From Hypomyces perniciosus (Eukaryota > Ascomycota > Sordariomycetes > Hypocreales > Hypocreaceae), in assembly GCA_008477525.1 (NCBI GenBank), contig SPDT01000008.1, positions 1,302,001 through 1,366,000 of the forward strand: a DNA stretch of 64,000 nt, in the 5' to 3' direction. This document shows positions 26,884-37,757 of the stretch, one piece after another. Made by a program: the position numbers and the translations under genes. Within the stretch, counting starts at the first letter, position 1. Each line of letters begins with the position of its first letter. The notes under the pieces are model-generated. The model did no database searches. It was not told where the DNA came from and was given only the letters and a program-made list of their open reading frames with translations.

Positions 26884-29800
26884 TGTCAGGAGACCGGAAG
26901 CTCCGGAGCTCTTATAATATCATATAGGCCAGAATATATATATAAAAGCAACTATAGTCCCCGAAAATATAAAACTTTAAAGACCAGTAAACTACTGCTA
27001 CTATACCTAACTACTAATTTCTAGTTTATTACCTACTTATTAGCATCTATCTCTCCTTTAAATAACTACTCTTTAACCTCCTTTACTTTTCCTTAAAGTT
27101 ATAGCCCTTTACCTAATCTATTTACCTTAAAAAAAGTCTTTAATATATTAATCTTTTACTATTCCTAGTAAAAGTAAAAAGACTATTAAAGTTAAAGATA
27201 CCTTTAGCGGCAAATAACTAGTTTACTTTTAGTAAAGAGGCTATATTTTAAATATAAAAACCTTTAAGTAAAGTTATTCCTCTAGATTATTAATTAGGCC
27301 TTTTAAATAATACTTTACTTACAGAAAAAGAACTTAATACTTGCATTTAGTAAATAAAAGAAAAGCAGTAAATATATTTAAAGAGGAAATATTTAAATAC
27401 TTTTCTTTAAGGAAAAAACCCTTTTTTTAAACTTTTAAAGATTAAAGGTTTATTGCCTATAACTAGCTTATTATATACTGCTAGTTTAAAATAACTTTAT
27501 AAAGGCAATTAAAGTAAAATGCAAATTTAAACTCTTTATTATAAAAAAAAGTCTTAAATAAAATTACAGACTTTTCTTACTATTATTAAAAGGCAGTTTA
27601 AATTATCCTTTAATACCTTTTCTTAAATAGCTTGCAAAATCACTTATACTGCTTCCTGCTTAAAAGGAGATATTTAATGGCAATAGGTTAACTATTTTAA
27701 AGAGAAAGGCAGATTTGCTGGATTAATTACTTAAAACAAATTTTATTAATAGTTTAAAGACAATAATCGCAATAGCCTAACCAAATACTATAAAGCGACT
27801 TTATAAATCTTTCGCCTATATTAAACTACTAGACAGAATTTTCAGTTATTTCTCTTTTAATTTGAGATCGTTAAAAGCAAGTTCCTTAAAACAACTCCTT
27901 TATAATTTAAGATTTATATATTCTTACAGTACCTTTCCCCTATAATAAATAAACAGATACTTTACTATAGAATCTTTATAACCTAGCAGGAGTTAATTTA
28001 TACTAGTATAATCGCTAAAACTCTTATATATAGCTATATTAGTAATATCAATGGCTTTTAACAGGAATCTTAATCTTAAAGAAAATATAAAAAGACTAGA
28101 CCTATTAATTAACAGGGATTACATTAAGATTACACTGCTAATATTTTAAAAAATACAATAACTAAAACATTTAAAAGTTTAAAAGAATAAAGAAACCTCT
28201 TTAACTTAATAATTTATTAGAAATATAATAGTCTTTACTATAAAACCTCCTACTAAACTTTTAATTGCATAAAGTATAATAGTAAGCACTACTTTATTAA
28301 AAAGTATAATAACCCTATTTAGCTATACTTTACTAGCAGAAATACTAAACCTGCAGTTTATTAAGCCTAAGAATACAATTACTATATAGATCCACCTATA
28401 AGACAATTAGAGAAAATGCAGCTAAATGGCTACTAGTAATATATAAATGCCCTGTTTAATCCCGGCAGCGATATTTACATTATCTCTTTACAATAGAAAA
28501 ATTAATTAAAAAGTCTATCACCAGCTCCTAAATTTACTGCTATTTTCCCAGGTATTTCTGCTATAACTTATAGCTATACAGATATACTTATAAAGATAAT
28601 TAACGATTAAAGAGTAAAAAAGAAGTAGCTACTCTATTGCATTATCGCTAATAGCCTAAAAGACTTTATTCTAAAAAGACTTTAATTTCAGGAAGCTAAT
28701 CCTACCCTTTTATAAAAGTATAATTAATAGAATTATCCTTTAACTGGGGATTCTATCACCTTAATAGCCTCTAAAAAGCAGCTATAATAAGCTATTAAAA
28801 AAGCCCGAATAGCTTTTATATTAATAACTAAAAAAAAGCTAAAAGTTAGGTTAGAAGCTTTGGAAGACCTACTATCTCTTAACTTAAACGAAACTACTTC
28901 CTTAAAAGACTATAAGTTAGCCTTATATTTAAAATTACTTCCTATATATTATAATCTTACTAGTGTCTTCTCTGCAGAAAAAGCTGCTAATACATTAACA
29001 AGTTAATAATATACTATTAAATTAAAAGATAAAAAAATGCCTCTATAAAGTCCTATCTATAACCTAGCATTTAAAAAGCTAAAAGCTCTCTGCAAGTATT
29101 TAAAAAAAGCACTATAAAATATATAAATTTAATAGTCTATTAGTCTTGCAGGTGCCCCTATAATCTTTATATTAAAGAAAGGCAGTAAACTGCAAATATA
29201 TATCGATTTCTATACTTTAAATAAAATAACTCGCAAAAACTGCACTCCTTTACTATTAATCTCTAAAATTCTTAACAGACTCTTATATACTAAGATTTTC
29301 ACTAAACTTAATTTAAAAGATATATATTACTGGATACCTATTCGCGAAAAAAACAAATACAAAACGGCATTTTACTGCTAATATAAACACTTTAAGTGCA
29401 ATATTATACTATTCGGCCTTACAAATTCCCCTATAACTTTTCAGCAATATATTAATAATATACTATAAAATCTAGTTAATTTTATTTGCATTATATATTT
29501 TAATAATATACTAATCTATAGCTACACCTTTAAAGAGTATATATAATATATTTACCAGGTTCTTAAAAAGTTATAAAACGCAAAGCTATATACTAATATT
29601 AATAAATGCATCTTCTATACTACTTTAATACCTTTCTTTAAATATATTATTACACTTAATAGAATTAAAATAAAATAATTATATATTTAAACTATTACTA
29701 AATAGCTAATACTTAAAAGCGTCTACAATATCCTTATATTTCTAGGATTTACAGGGTTTTACTATTACTTTATTAAAAATTACAGTAAAATTACAGCACC

Positions 29801-31862
29801 TTTAACAAATCTTACTTATAAGCAGTAAAAAGGTTCTTTACAGCTAAAGTTTAATACTCTTAAAGCTTTTTAACAGCTTAAAGGAAAGTTTTTAAAGAAA
29901 CCTATTTTAATATATTATAACCTAAAAGCGCCAATTTATATAAAGATAGACGCATTAAACTATACAATTAAAGCAATACTAGCTTAATACCAGCAAAATG
30001 CCTAGCACCTTATAGTATATATATTAAAAAAGCTAAATAGTTTTAAATTATATTATTATACCCTTAATATTAAATTTCTTACTATTATAAAAGCTTTCTA
30101 AACATAAAGACACTATTTAGCTTATATAAATATAGAGATTCAGGTTATAATAAACTATCTTAACTACTATTACTTTATAAATAAATAAAAGCTTTTACGC
30201 TAGTAGGTAAAGGCTTTTAATAAGCTAGCTCTATTTAATTTTCGCATTAAATATAGGCTAAGGAAGTTTAACCCTGCTAATACTTTATTTTAATGCTTTA
30301 ATTTTTATAATCTTATTAAAATTAAAGAATTACAGTAAGGCTATATATTAATAATTTTGCAGCGTTTTTATAGTATAGAAGCCGATAGCCTATATAAACT
30401 AAAAGGATCTATAGCAGTGCACTATAATAACCAGGAATATATAAAGTTGCCTATAAATAAAAGCGTTACTTTAGTATTACTTTAAGTTAAAGGACAGGGA
30501 TTAAATACTACTTAGCAGATAACTTACCTGCAAAATATAGTAGCTAGAGTTATAACTGCTAGCTTATTAGTAATAACTAGCTAGTTCGCTACTAAGGCAA
30601 AATCTATATACTAATAGGTTTTTATACTAAGATTTTAATATTACTTTATAATAATCTAACTATTAAATACTAGGGAGTTAATTATACTTTAAAACGCATT
30701 ATACTAACCTATTATTAGTAAAGTATAAAACGAGATATTAAGCATTATATATCTATATATTACATTTACCAGACAATAAAGGCAAGAACCTATTAACCTT
30801 ATAGCGAATTTACTTTATTACCAATACTAGAAAGACCCTTTAAAGAAATTTTTATAGATTTTATTATAGATTTACTAGAAATCCTAAACTATAAAGGCAA
30901 ACACCTATATAATACAATTCTTATTATCATTAATTAATATATAAAATATACCCTATATATACCTATAATAGTATATATTATAAGCAGTAAAGTTACTGAC
31001 CTTTTTATAAAACATATTTATTTAATTTTTAAAACACTATAAGGAATTATCTTTAATAAAGATTGATTATTTAAATCTAGATTTTAGTAAAGTTTCTATT
31101 ACCTACTTGCTTATAAACAGTAATTTAATACTACTTTTCACTTATAGACTAATAGTTAAACTAAATAGCAAAATTAAGCCTTAAAGTATTATTTATATTC
31201 TTTTTACAGTAAATAATAAAATAATTAGCTGTAAAAATTATCTTTTATTTAATTTATATATAATAATATTAAATATTCTATAACTAGCTATTTACTAGCT
31301 TTTTTACTGCTTAGCTATAAGCCTAATACTTTAGGTTACAATAAACTAACCTACTATAAATATTATACTAATACTATTATAAAGGTAAAAGAGCTTTAAG
31401 CTACCTGTAAAATAGCTAAATAAACACTATAACAAAGCTAAACAAAATATAAAAAGTAGTATAATACTTACTGACTTAAAAAGAAATTCGCTGTTAGCGA
31501 TTAGGTATTACTTTCTATAAAATACCTAAAACTCTAGCAACTTAGCAAAAAATTTACTAAAAAGTATATTAATCCCTACTAGATTAAACACTACATTGGA
31601 ATAAGTAGATTAATATACTAAATTTATCTCTTATCTTCTATTAAAATTTATAATATTTTTAATATTATAAATCTTAAACTATATTATAGCCGTAAAAGAA
31701 AACCTTTTAAGCTAATAGATTACCTTTTTAGCGCTAAAAAGATATTTAAAATTAAGAAAATTATTAATTATAAATATAAAGGGATATAACATTTATATTT
31801 AATTAAGTAAAAAGATTATTTAAAGACTAATAATACTTAATAAAAGAAAAGTAATTTTACTA
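26884..31862 (+). mobile_element. Gypsy element with gag-pol, truncated at the compositional break
   Basis: 5' LTR 26884-27145 (TGTCAGGAGACCGG start), then gag and a protease-like FNPGSDIYIIS near 28465. Reverse transcriptase is clearest at 29280-29530: FTKLNLKDIYYWIPIREKNK, then FGLTNSPITFQQYINN, then IIYFNNILIYS where the family has YLDDILIYS. RNase H spans about 29920-30240 (KIDALNYTIKAILA, then FRIKYR). Integrase sequence runs to the break. More CpA survives than in the other copies, so it is probably younger or was hit by RIP less. Homology to the uninterrupted copy stops at 31862 (equivalent to about 15528 on the minus strand). The 3' end and 3' LTR are missing. Confidence 0.85.
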
Positions 31863-32045
31863 CCTTAAACAATGAGACGGCGACTTTACTACCTATTTTG
31901 GTGGTTTCTACCGTCCAAGGTAGTGGCCGTTTTGCCAGGAATCCAGCGCTGCTTTAAGGCCAGCAATCAGTCCTGTCGGCCCAGTCACCCCCTCCTGTGC
32001 CGCCTTGTACCCAACAGGTACCACATTCACACCCCACTACCTTGG
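31856..32045 (+). promoter_or_regulatory. Iterated ACTACCT motifs at the left boundary
   Basis: TTTACTACCT occurs at 31856-31865, across the break, and again at 31885-31894. CCAAGGTAGTGG at 31915-31926 and its exact reverse complement CCACTACCTTGG at 32034-32045 form a 12-bp perfect inverted repeat. Four ACTACCT units in 190 bp lie between the break and the recombinase gene. They could be recognition sites of the recombinase or promoter elements; the role is inferred. Confidence 0.5.
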
Positions 32046-32280
32046 CCAACACGAGGATAGAGCTCAAATGTGCGCGCATCTGGAAACCTCTTTTCGCTAC
32101 CCCCAGCGACGAGGGGCCACAAACCACCAGAAATGGCGGCATCACGCAGGTTGTACTTAAGGGTCGCTCGCTCCGCCTCGAGCTTGTCCTTCCCTCTGTT
32201 CCAAATTGTGTTTTCTCCCACTGCCATGCCCACCTACAGAGTGCATCACCCTCTTCCACAAGCACCAGAAGACTTCAACT

Positions 32281-34740
32281 ATGGCGCACCGAAAGCGCCG
32301 TTTCGACAACACGTACGATTCAGATGCATCATATTTGCCTGAAGAGGAAGACGATGACGACGTCTTCAGCCAGAGCCAGGCTAACATCTCGGGCCCGGAA
32401 ACAGAGGCAACGGACGTTGAGCACCTATGCTTCAATGGCGGAGACAGTGATATCGACGTCGATGTCGAAGGTCAAGGCCAGCTCTTCGGCGGCAATGTCC
32501 ATCCACCCGCGTATTACCGGCAGGCAATTGAAGAGTTTAACGAGAATGCCTACGAAACACAGGACTACAGTGACGGCAGCCTGCAGCTCCTGGATGCATG
32601 TGAAGAGCAATGGCGCCAGTACGCAGCCTGCTATATAGTTTCCCTTTTCTTTCCTAGTCACTAATACGTGTATCTCTCTGAGCTTCAGGTACTGCGATGT
32701 TCTGAGGCGCGACCCTCAAGAATGCTTCGAGTCCATCTCCAAGTCCAGCTCTCTGACGCTGCTGTACAACTTCTTCAACTGGTTACTGAACCAGAAGGTT
32801 GGCAAAGATGGCAGGAGGAAGCGAGGAACTAAAAAGAGCAGCTCCTTGAGTACATATTGGAAGGTCTTCAGGCTCGTCTTCGAGAGGGCTACAAGGGAAA
32901 AACTCGACCCAAAGATGACTCGGCGTATGCATAAGGTATGACCAGTCCCGACTATCGCTGGGGTGCAAGGCTAACCATGAAGGTGCTCCGAGACCTGGCC
33001 AAGAGACATGGGTTGAGCGACCAGAAGCGAGCGAATCGTTGCATGACGATCGAAGACCTGAAGGAGCAAATCGAGACAACGATTAGCACAACAGAGAAGT
33101 CGTTCAAACTTGGGGAACTCCGAATTCTCGCCGTTCTCTTTCTGCTGCTGCTCGCTCCAGCAGGAGCTCGTCCCACATCCATCCTACGCATCCGATTTGG
33201 AGACATCCAACTTTCGTTGGCAAGAGATCCAGAGGGCGGGCCTCATAAAATCTTGATTCGGTTCACCCTGGCCTTCACAAAGACATATCTCGGAGTCAAA
33301 GACGCGTATGGACACCGGGGCATCTATGGTTGACTCAACGGCGCTGATGTTGTATTAGGAAAACTTTCACACTCCCCGAGACTCTGGTTGACCCGTCTCT
33401 GCTACTCAACCCACATGTCTTCTTATTGGGTGTTTTGTTTCGCCACCGTGCGTTTCAAGCGCCAAGTCTTATCTCGCCCGAACACCTAGCCAACCTTGAC
33501 ATCCACCCAGGGGAGTCGGAGCTGCTGTTGCCACTTAGGGATGATTTGAACCGCATATACATATTCCGTCGGGCTGTTCAGACACTTACCGGGTATGAAC
33601 TATCCCAGGACCAGCCTATTTCCTACCAGATGATTGCACAGTGGATCAGAAGGATTGGCGAAATTTTGGGGTTGGAGTACCCTACTATTCCCTATAACCT
33701 GCGCTATAACGCAGCCAACGAGTTCGATCGAAGTGGTTTGTCTATCCTTTCCTTTTTGCGAGGTCTTTTTGCTCACTCTGAATCTAGCTGACATCAGCGA
33801 GTCGCTGCGAAATCTCGCGCTAGATCATGCTAACTCGAATCCCTTCCAAAGGCACTATCTAGGACGCGAGGTTTGCGCAGATACATGGGCCATCATCCAA
33901 CGACAAAAACCGCAGCAGGCACTAATTAGGCAGGCTTGCAGCGTCGGCCATTCGAAAAGCAAACGGCGGCCCACGGGCCTTACAGCCGAGCAAGCAGCAT
34001 CTGTCAATACTGATCCTCTGATCAAGCGATTAGAGCGAGACCTTCGGGGCTTTCCTCAAGGGTCGGAGAAATACATCAACGCTCGCCGCGAACTGAGAAA
34101 TCAGAAGCAGAGGTTGAAGAGGGTACTGATGCAGGAGATTCGAGAGAAATGGACCCCCAAGCAGGCAGTTGAAGACATTGAGCAACAATTGCAAGGGACG
34201 AAATTCACCAAGCAGGCAGCTGCAAACATAACCTGCAGCCCTCGACGGCCAGCTCAAATACGGCTCGTTGAAGCACTCACAGCCCCACTTGGCGATACAC
34301 TAGAAGACCAGTATCGGCGGAGAGACAACGCTATCAACTCCATTGCTGCATACTGCCTGATAGAGGAAGGGAAGACCACCCATCACCTGAAATCTCCATC
34401 GACTAAGTCAAGCAAGCATCCCCCTGTCGACGAGCCTCCACTCAACAGCCCTCTACATCCAGCACTGATGTCTATTTTTGTCAAGACGGAGAAGGAAAGA
34501 CCAAGAATGTGCTTCATATGTGTTGGCAAGGCACTCACCTTGGCACCTGATGACGAAGCTGCTGGGGATCTCATCCGCGAGTTCTATACTCCGGGGGACT
34601 TGTCCAAGCACTTCCGACGTAAACACTTATCCAACTTACGGGATGGCGATGAGATCAATTGCCAGGTTTGTGACTTGCGCCTTGACAACAAGGGACACTT
34701 TCAGAACCATGCCCTCCGAGTGCACGGAACCGTGACTTGA
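32281..34740 (+). CDS. DUF3435 tyrosine recombinase with C2H2-like C terminus, Starship-captain-like
   Basis: Exons 32281-32618, 32689-32935, 32983-33305, 33359-33735 and 33788-34740 join in frame to 745 aa; all introns are GT-AG and 47-70 bp. Such enzymes cut and rejoin DNA through a tyrosine, and in fungi members of this family mobilise Starship giant transposons. Visible motifs are the first catalytic arginine in APAGARPTSILRIR (about R258), the second arginine box YNLRYNAANEF (about R418, with the usual histidine replaced, as is common in this family), and LALDHANSNPFQRHYLGRE with the putative nucleophile Y452. The C terminus has CFIC...HFRRKH and CQVC...HFQNHALRVH zinc-finger patterns. 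The N terminus is acidic (EEEDDDDV). The start ATG at 32281 has a good context. There is no stop, frameshift or RIP signature, although the neighbouring DNA is heavily mutated. It lies about 420 bp inside the compositional break and points away from it. It could also be a non-mobile family member. Confidence 0.88.
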
Positions 34741-35230
34741 GCTACACAATCTTACCACAGAAATATTTGTACCTTCAAATTTATGTGGATCTTCCTCAGC
34801 AGATGATTGTTCGCTCTCCCAAAAGTCAATCTATCACGCCAATTTTTATTTTATTAGTTTAGACAGAGCCTTATTGCTTTGGAGCCTTGCTACAATTTCT
34901 CATTATTTGATTTGGCTGCATGTACGGAGCATAGATGAATAGAATCTAGAGTTGGAGCTGGTACTACCTTCGGCCAAGTAAGCAGCTATGTCTCTCGTAG
35001 AGACTCTGTCCACTAATTTAGATGTCGTATTCCTTGAAAGTCGGAATGTGTTTCCTCTTGTCGGAGATAGCTGCGTTGTGCTGATCAGTGCAATGTAATT
35101 CTCAATGATACGATAAGCTTCCGCTGTGTGAGGTCGATGTGCCAAAGATACTTCACAGGCTACGCCTCGACCTGATGCACAAGTCTTCTTAGGGAGGGGA
35201 ATCCTACGGGTTCATCGGAATAAGTTGCTC
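34741..35230. other. Intergenic, nothing recognised
   Basis: Downstream region of the recombinase gene. AT-rich directly after the stop, as in a 3' untranslated region. The short minus-strand frame at 34903-35145 has no recognisable content. Confidence 0.5.
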
Positions 35231-35235
35231 CGTTT

Positions 35236-35670
35236 CCGCTGGCAGAAAGCGCTTGGGCCGCTTGACAGTATGCACAGTTGCTGTTACACTGTATTCTGCC
35301 GGCAGTAAACACTCCCTCTTGTGTATCTAGCTTTTTATTTCTGTCATGGCATTCTGCCAGCTATTTCTTTCTCGGTGAATTGGAACACCCCGGTTGCTCT
35401 AGTGCTGTCAGGACTCTCCCCAACTGGGGAGAGCCATTGATCAACTTAAAGGGAGTTTTAATATGATTCCATGAAGCAGTGGTAAAGAATGAGACCATGA
35501 ATCATGAAGGGGTTGCACACGTTGCTGATGCTGGCACACGCACGACGGCACGTGAACCATTTTTCTGCCGGCAAAACTACAAACAACGCGATGTCCTCCC
35601 CGGACACACCGCCTTTCTCTACCGGCAGTATTTTCTGCCGTCAGAATTCTGCCGGCAGAATTTCGACCGG
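35236..35670. repeat. Cluster of TTCTGCCGGCAGAA-type palindromes
   Basis: The half-site TTCTGCC and its complement GGCAGAA recur through 435 bp. One is a perfect 18-bp palindrome, AATTCTGCCGGCAGAATT, at 35645-35662. Variants are at 35238-35247, 35293-35305, 35351-35360, 35561-35574 and 35618-35640 (ACCGGCAGT then TTCTGCCG). No open frame explains them. They could be dimeric protein-binding sites or the remains of a small inverted-repeat element. 35671-35888 holds nothing recognised. Confidence 0.55.
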
Positions 35671-35888
35671 CTTGACAAACTATTAGCCTGTCAGGGGTAT
35701 CTACCTGCAATGGGTTAGTTCACGATGAGCCCGTTCATTAAAAATCTGAAACTTCAAATAGGAACTGTCAGCAATGTACAAGTTATTCTGTCTCCGCTCG
35801 CTTGCCCTTGAACTTAATTGCAACACGTATTCCGAAATCGGGTGATGAGCCCACCACGAGCAAGGACTTTACAATGTGCTGAGATTTC

Positions 35889-37705
35889 TTGACACCTTGT
35901 CAGCACCTGTCACACAACAACATTCATGAACTGAACCACGCGGTCCGTTGGGGGCAGGAAAACGCGATCTCCTTCGCCCCAGACAAAGCTGAGCTTCTTC
36001 ACTTCCATAGGAGGCGTGGACCCAACCCTCATCATGGGGTTTCACTGGAAGGGAAACAGATCAACCCTAGCCCGCACATGAAATAGCTAGGCGTCATCCT
36101 CGACCCCAGGCTCTCGTTCAATATCCATGTGGAAACTCGAGCGACCAAGGCTTTAAAAACGGCAAACTTCCTCAAATCTCTCAACAAAACCAGGAAGGAC
36201 TCTCCCCTAATGCAGTAGCGGCCAAGGCCTGTACATTACCAGTTGCCCTGTACGGTATAGAGGTATAGAGGCTAGGCCTGGAAAGGGAGTCCAGGACCAA
36301 CCCAGGCAGACTCGTGAGTACTGGCGTGAATAACCTCGCGATGAAACTGGATAAGGCTTTCAAAACAGCTGCCCGCGCCGCCCTCCCGATCTGGAAGACC
36401 ACCCCTATCCCGGCGCTGCACAGAGAATCCGGCATACCACCTGCACTCACGGCACTCGCCCAGGCGAGACTGAGATGCTCTGCCCGGCTTGCAGGTCTGG
36501 ATCGTTCCCACCTGCTGGCAGACAGGATTGACAGACCAGCCGTTCAGCTCCCCACAACATGGCTGCAAAGGACAGCTAGACTGGTCGGCCGATCTATCCG
36601 GCCCACTCTCTTCGCCAAGAAGCCCCGCTTCGTCAAGGCCGGACCAAACTTCGAAGCGCTAGGGAAGGAAATGGCCACGAAGAAACACCTCGAGCTGTTA
36701 GACTCGCTGCCAGCCTCAGCAATCGCAGCTTACTCCGACGACACCCAACTCAACCAGGAATCAGGGTGGGGATTAGCGGTGTACTATAGGGCAAAGGCAT
36801 ACAGGAACTTTAGACCCCTTGCTAACGCAGAAGTCTATGATGCAGAAGCTACAGGTGCTGCTTGGGCTAGAACGGCAGCCGAACTTACAAGAAACGACTC
36901 CCGGGTCAGTGGTCAAAGGCCTTCTGGGCGAAGCCCCGGCCTCGTCACAAGGGGAATTCATGAGATTCCAAAGCACAGCTGAAGAACCATACCCCTGCAG
37001 GGTATTCGTCTCCTGGGTTCCTGGTCATAAGGACATACAAGGCAATGAAACGGCGGACGAGCTGGCGAAAGAAGGGGCAGCTCTCGACCCCCCTCCCCAG
37101 CGCTGGAGCACTCTAGCATACATCAAACGATGGAAAAAAGCGGAAAGAGCCACCCTCCAAGAGAAATACTGGGAGGCAAACGCTCCGGAAAGCTACCAAG
37201 CGTGCGGCCTAGGAGCACCTACAAATCCCCCGGAACTAAAACTCCCCCGACCCATTCTACACAGGCTGCTGGCAGAGAGGTCTGGTCATGGAGACTTCCA
37301 AAGCTACCACGACCGGTTTGGCTACGATACACAGTCCCACTGCAGGTGCGGCTCCCCCAGGGAACTGGGCCACTTTGCTGAATGTCGCATGGTGAGGAGC
37401 TTCCTCCCCGAAACGCCTAGAGGCGAGGGACCCGTTATATACCTACTAGGACCCAAGGGAAGCAAGGCTTTTTAGAAACTAGTGGAGGAGGTGAACCCGA
37501 CGGCCCCCCTATATAAGACATAGATTGAGAACACACATAAACTTTCCTTTGTCCAGCGAAACGCAGCGAACAGGGTCTAGACCCCTGGCTCCTACCGACC
37601 TGTTGCCCAGACGAGGCTATTATACGTACAGAGTGGTCGTAAATAGTAACAAATAAAATAAAATATAAAATAAAAAAATTAATAAAAAATAAAAGTAAAT
37701 TAAAA
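35889..37705 (+). pseudogene. Tad-like LINE fragment: RT end, RNase H and zinc knuckle
   Basis: 5'-truncated non-LTR retrotransposon. It starts in the C-terminal part of reverse transcriptase (NAISFAPDKAELLHFHRRR, about 35960), reads through stops and frameshifts into RNase H (AAYSDDTQLNQESGWG near 36730; FVSWVPGHKDIQGNETADEL near 37010), and ends with a C-terminal CRCG...LGHFAEC knuckle near 37345-37385. A stop replaces a codon after GSKAF at 37473-37475. The tail (37640-37705) is A-rich with repeated ATAAA units, a LINE-type 3' end. Related copies lie at 39127-39445 and 45062-46140. Confidence 0.85.
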
Positions 37706-37757
37706 CAGACGACCTGTTGGAAGTCTTGGGAGACTGTGGAAATATCATTCCAATATA

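Larger units (their letters stand above)
1..31862. other. RIP-degraded AT-rich retroelement block
   Basis: This stretch is strongly AT-rich and nearly devoid of open frames of 60 codons or more. CpA is rare and TpA abundant, as expected from repeat-induced point mutation. Homologous copies within it differ mainly by C-to-T and G-to-A changes; for example LTR ends read TG in one copy and TA in another. Recognisable retroelement proteins can be read through with many stops. Composition changes abruptly near 31862. No functional gene is supported anywhere in the block. Confidence 0.93.

Noticed and set aside
1..31862. Centromere or telomere
   Set aside because: AT-rich RIP blocks can be centromeric, but no telomeric repeats are visible and sequence alone cannot show centromere identity.
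31872..32265. Several overlapping frames upstream of the recombinase gene
   Set aside because: They overlap on both strands, have no domain, and the spliced gene with its clear start at 32281 explains the region as leader and promoter.
32619..32688. Alternative intron donor at 32638 for the recombinase
   Set aside because: It shifts the reading frame and hits a stop at 32833; the donor at 32619 keeps frame and restores EEQWRQ-YCDVLRRD.
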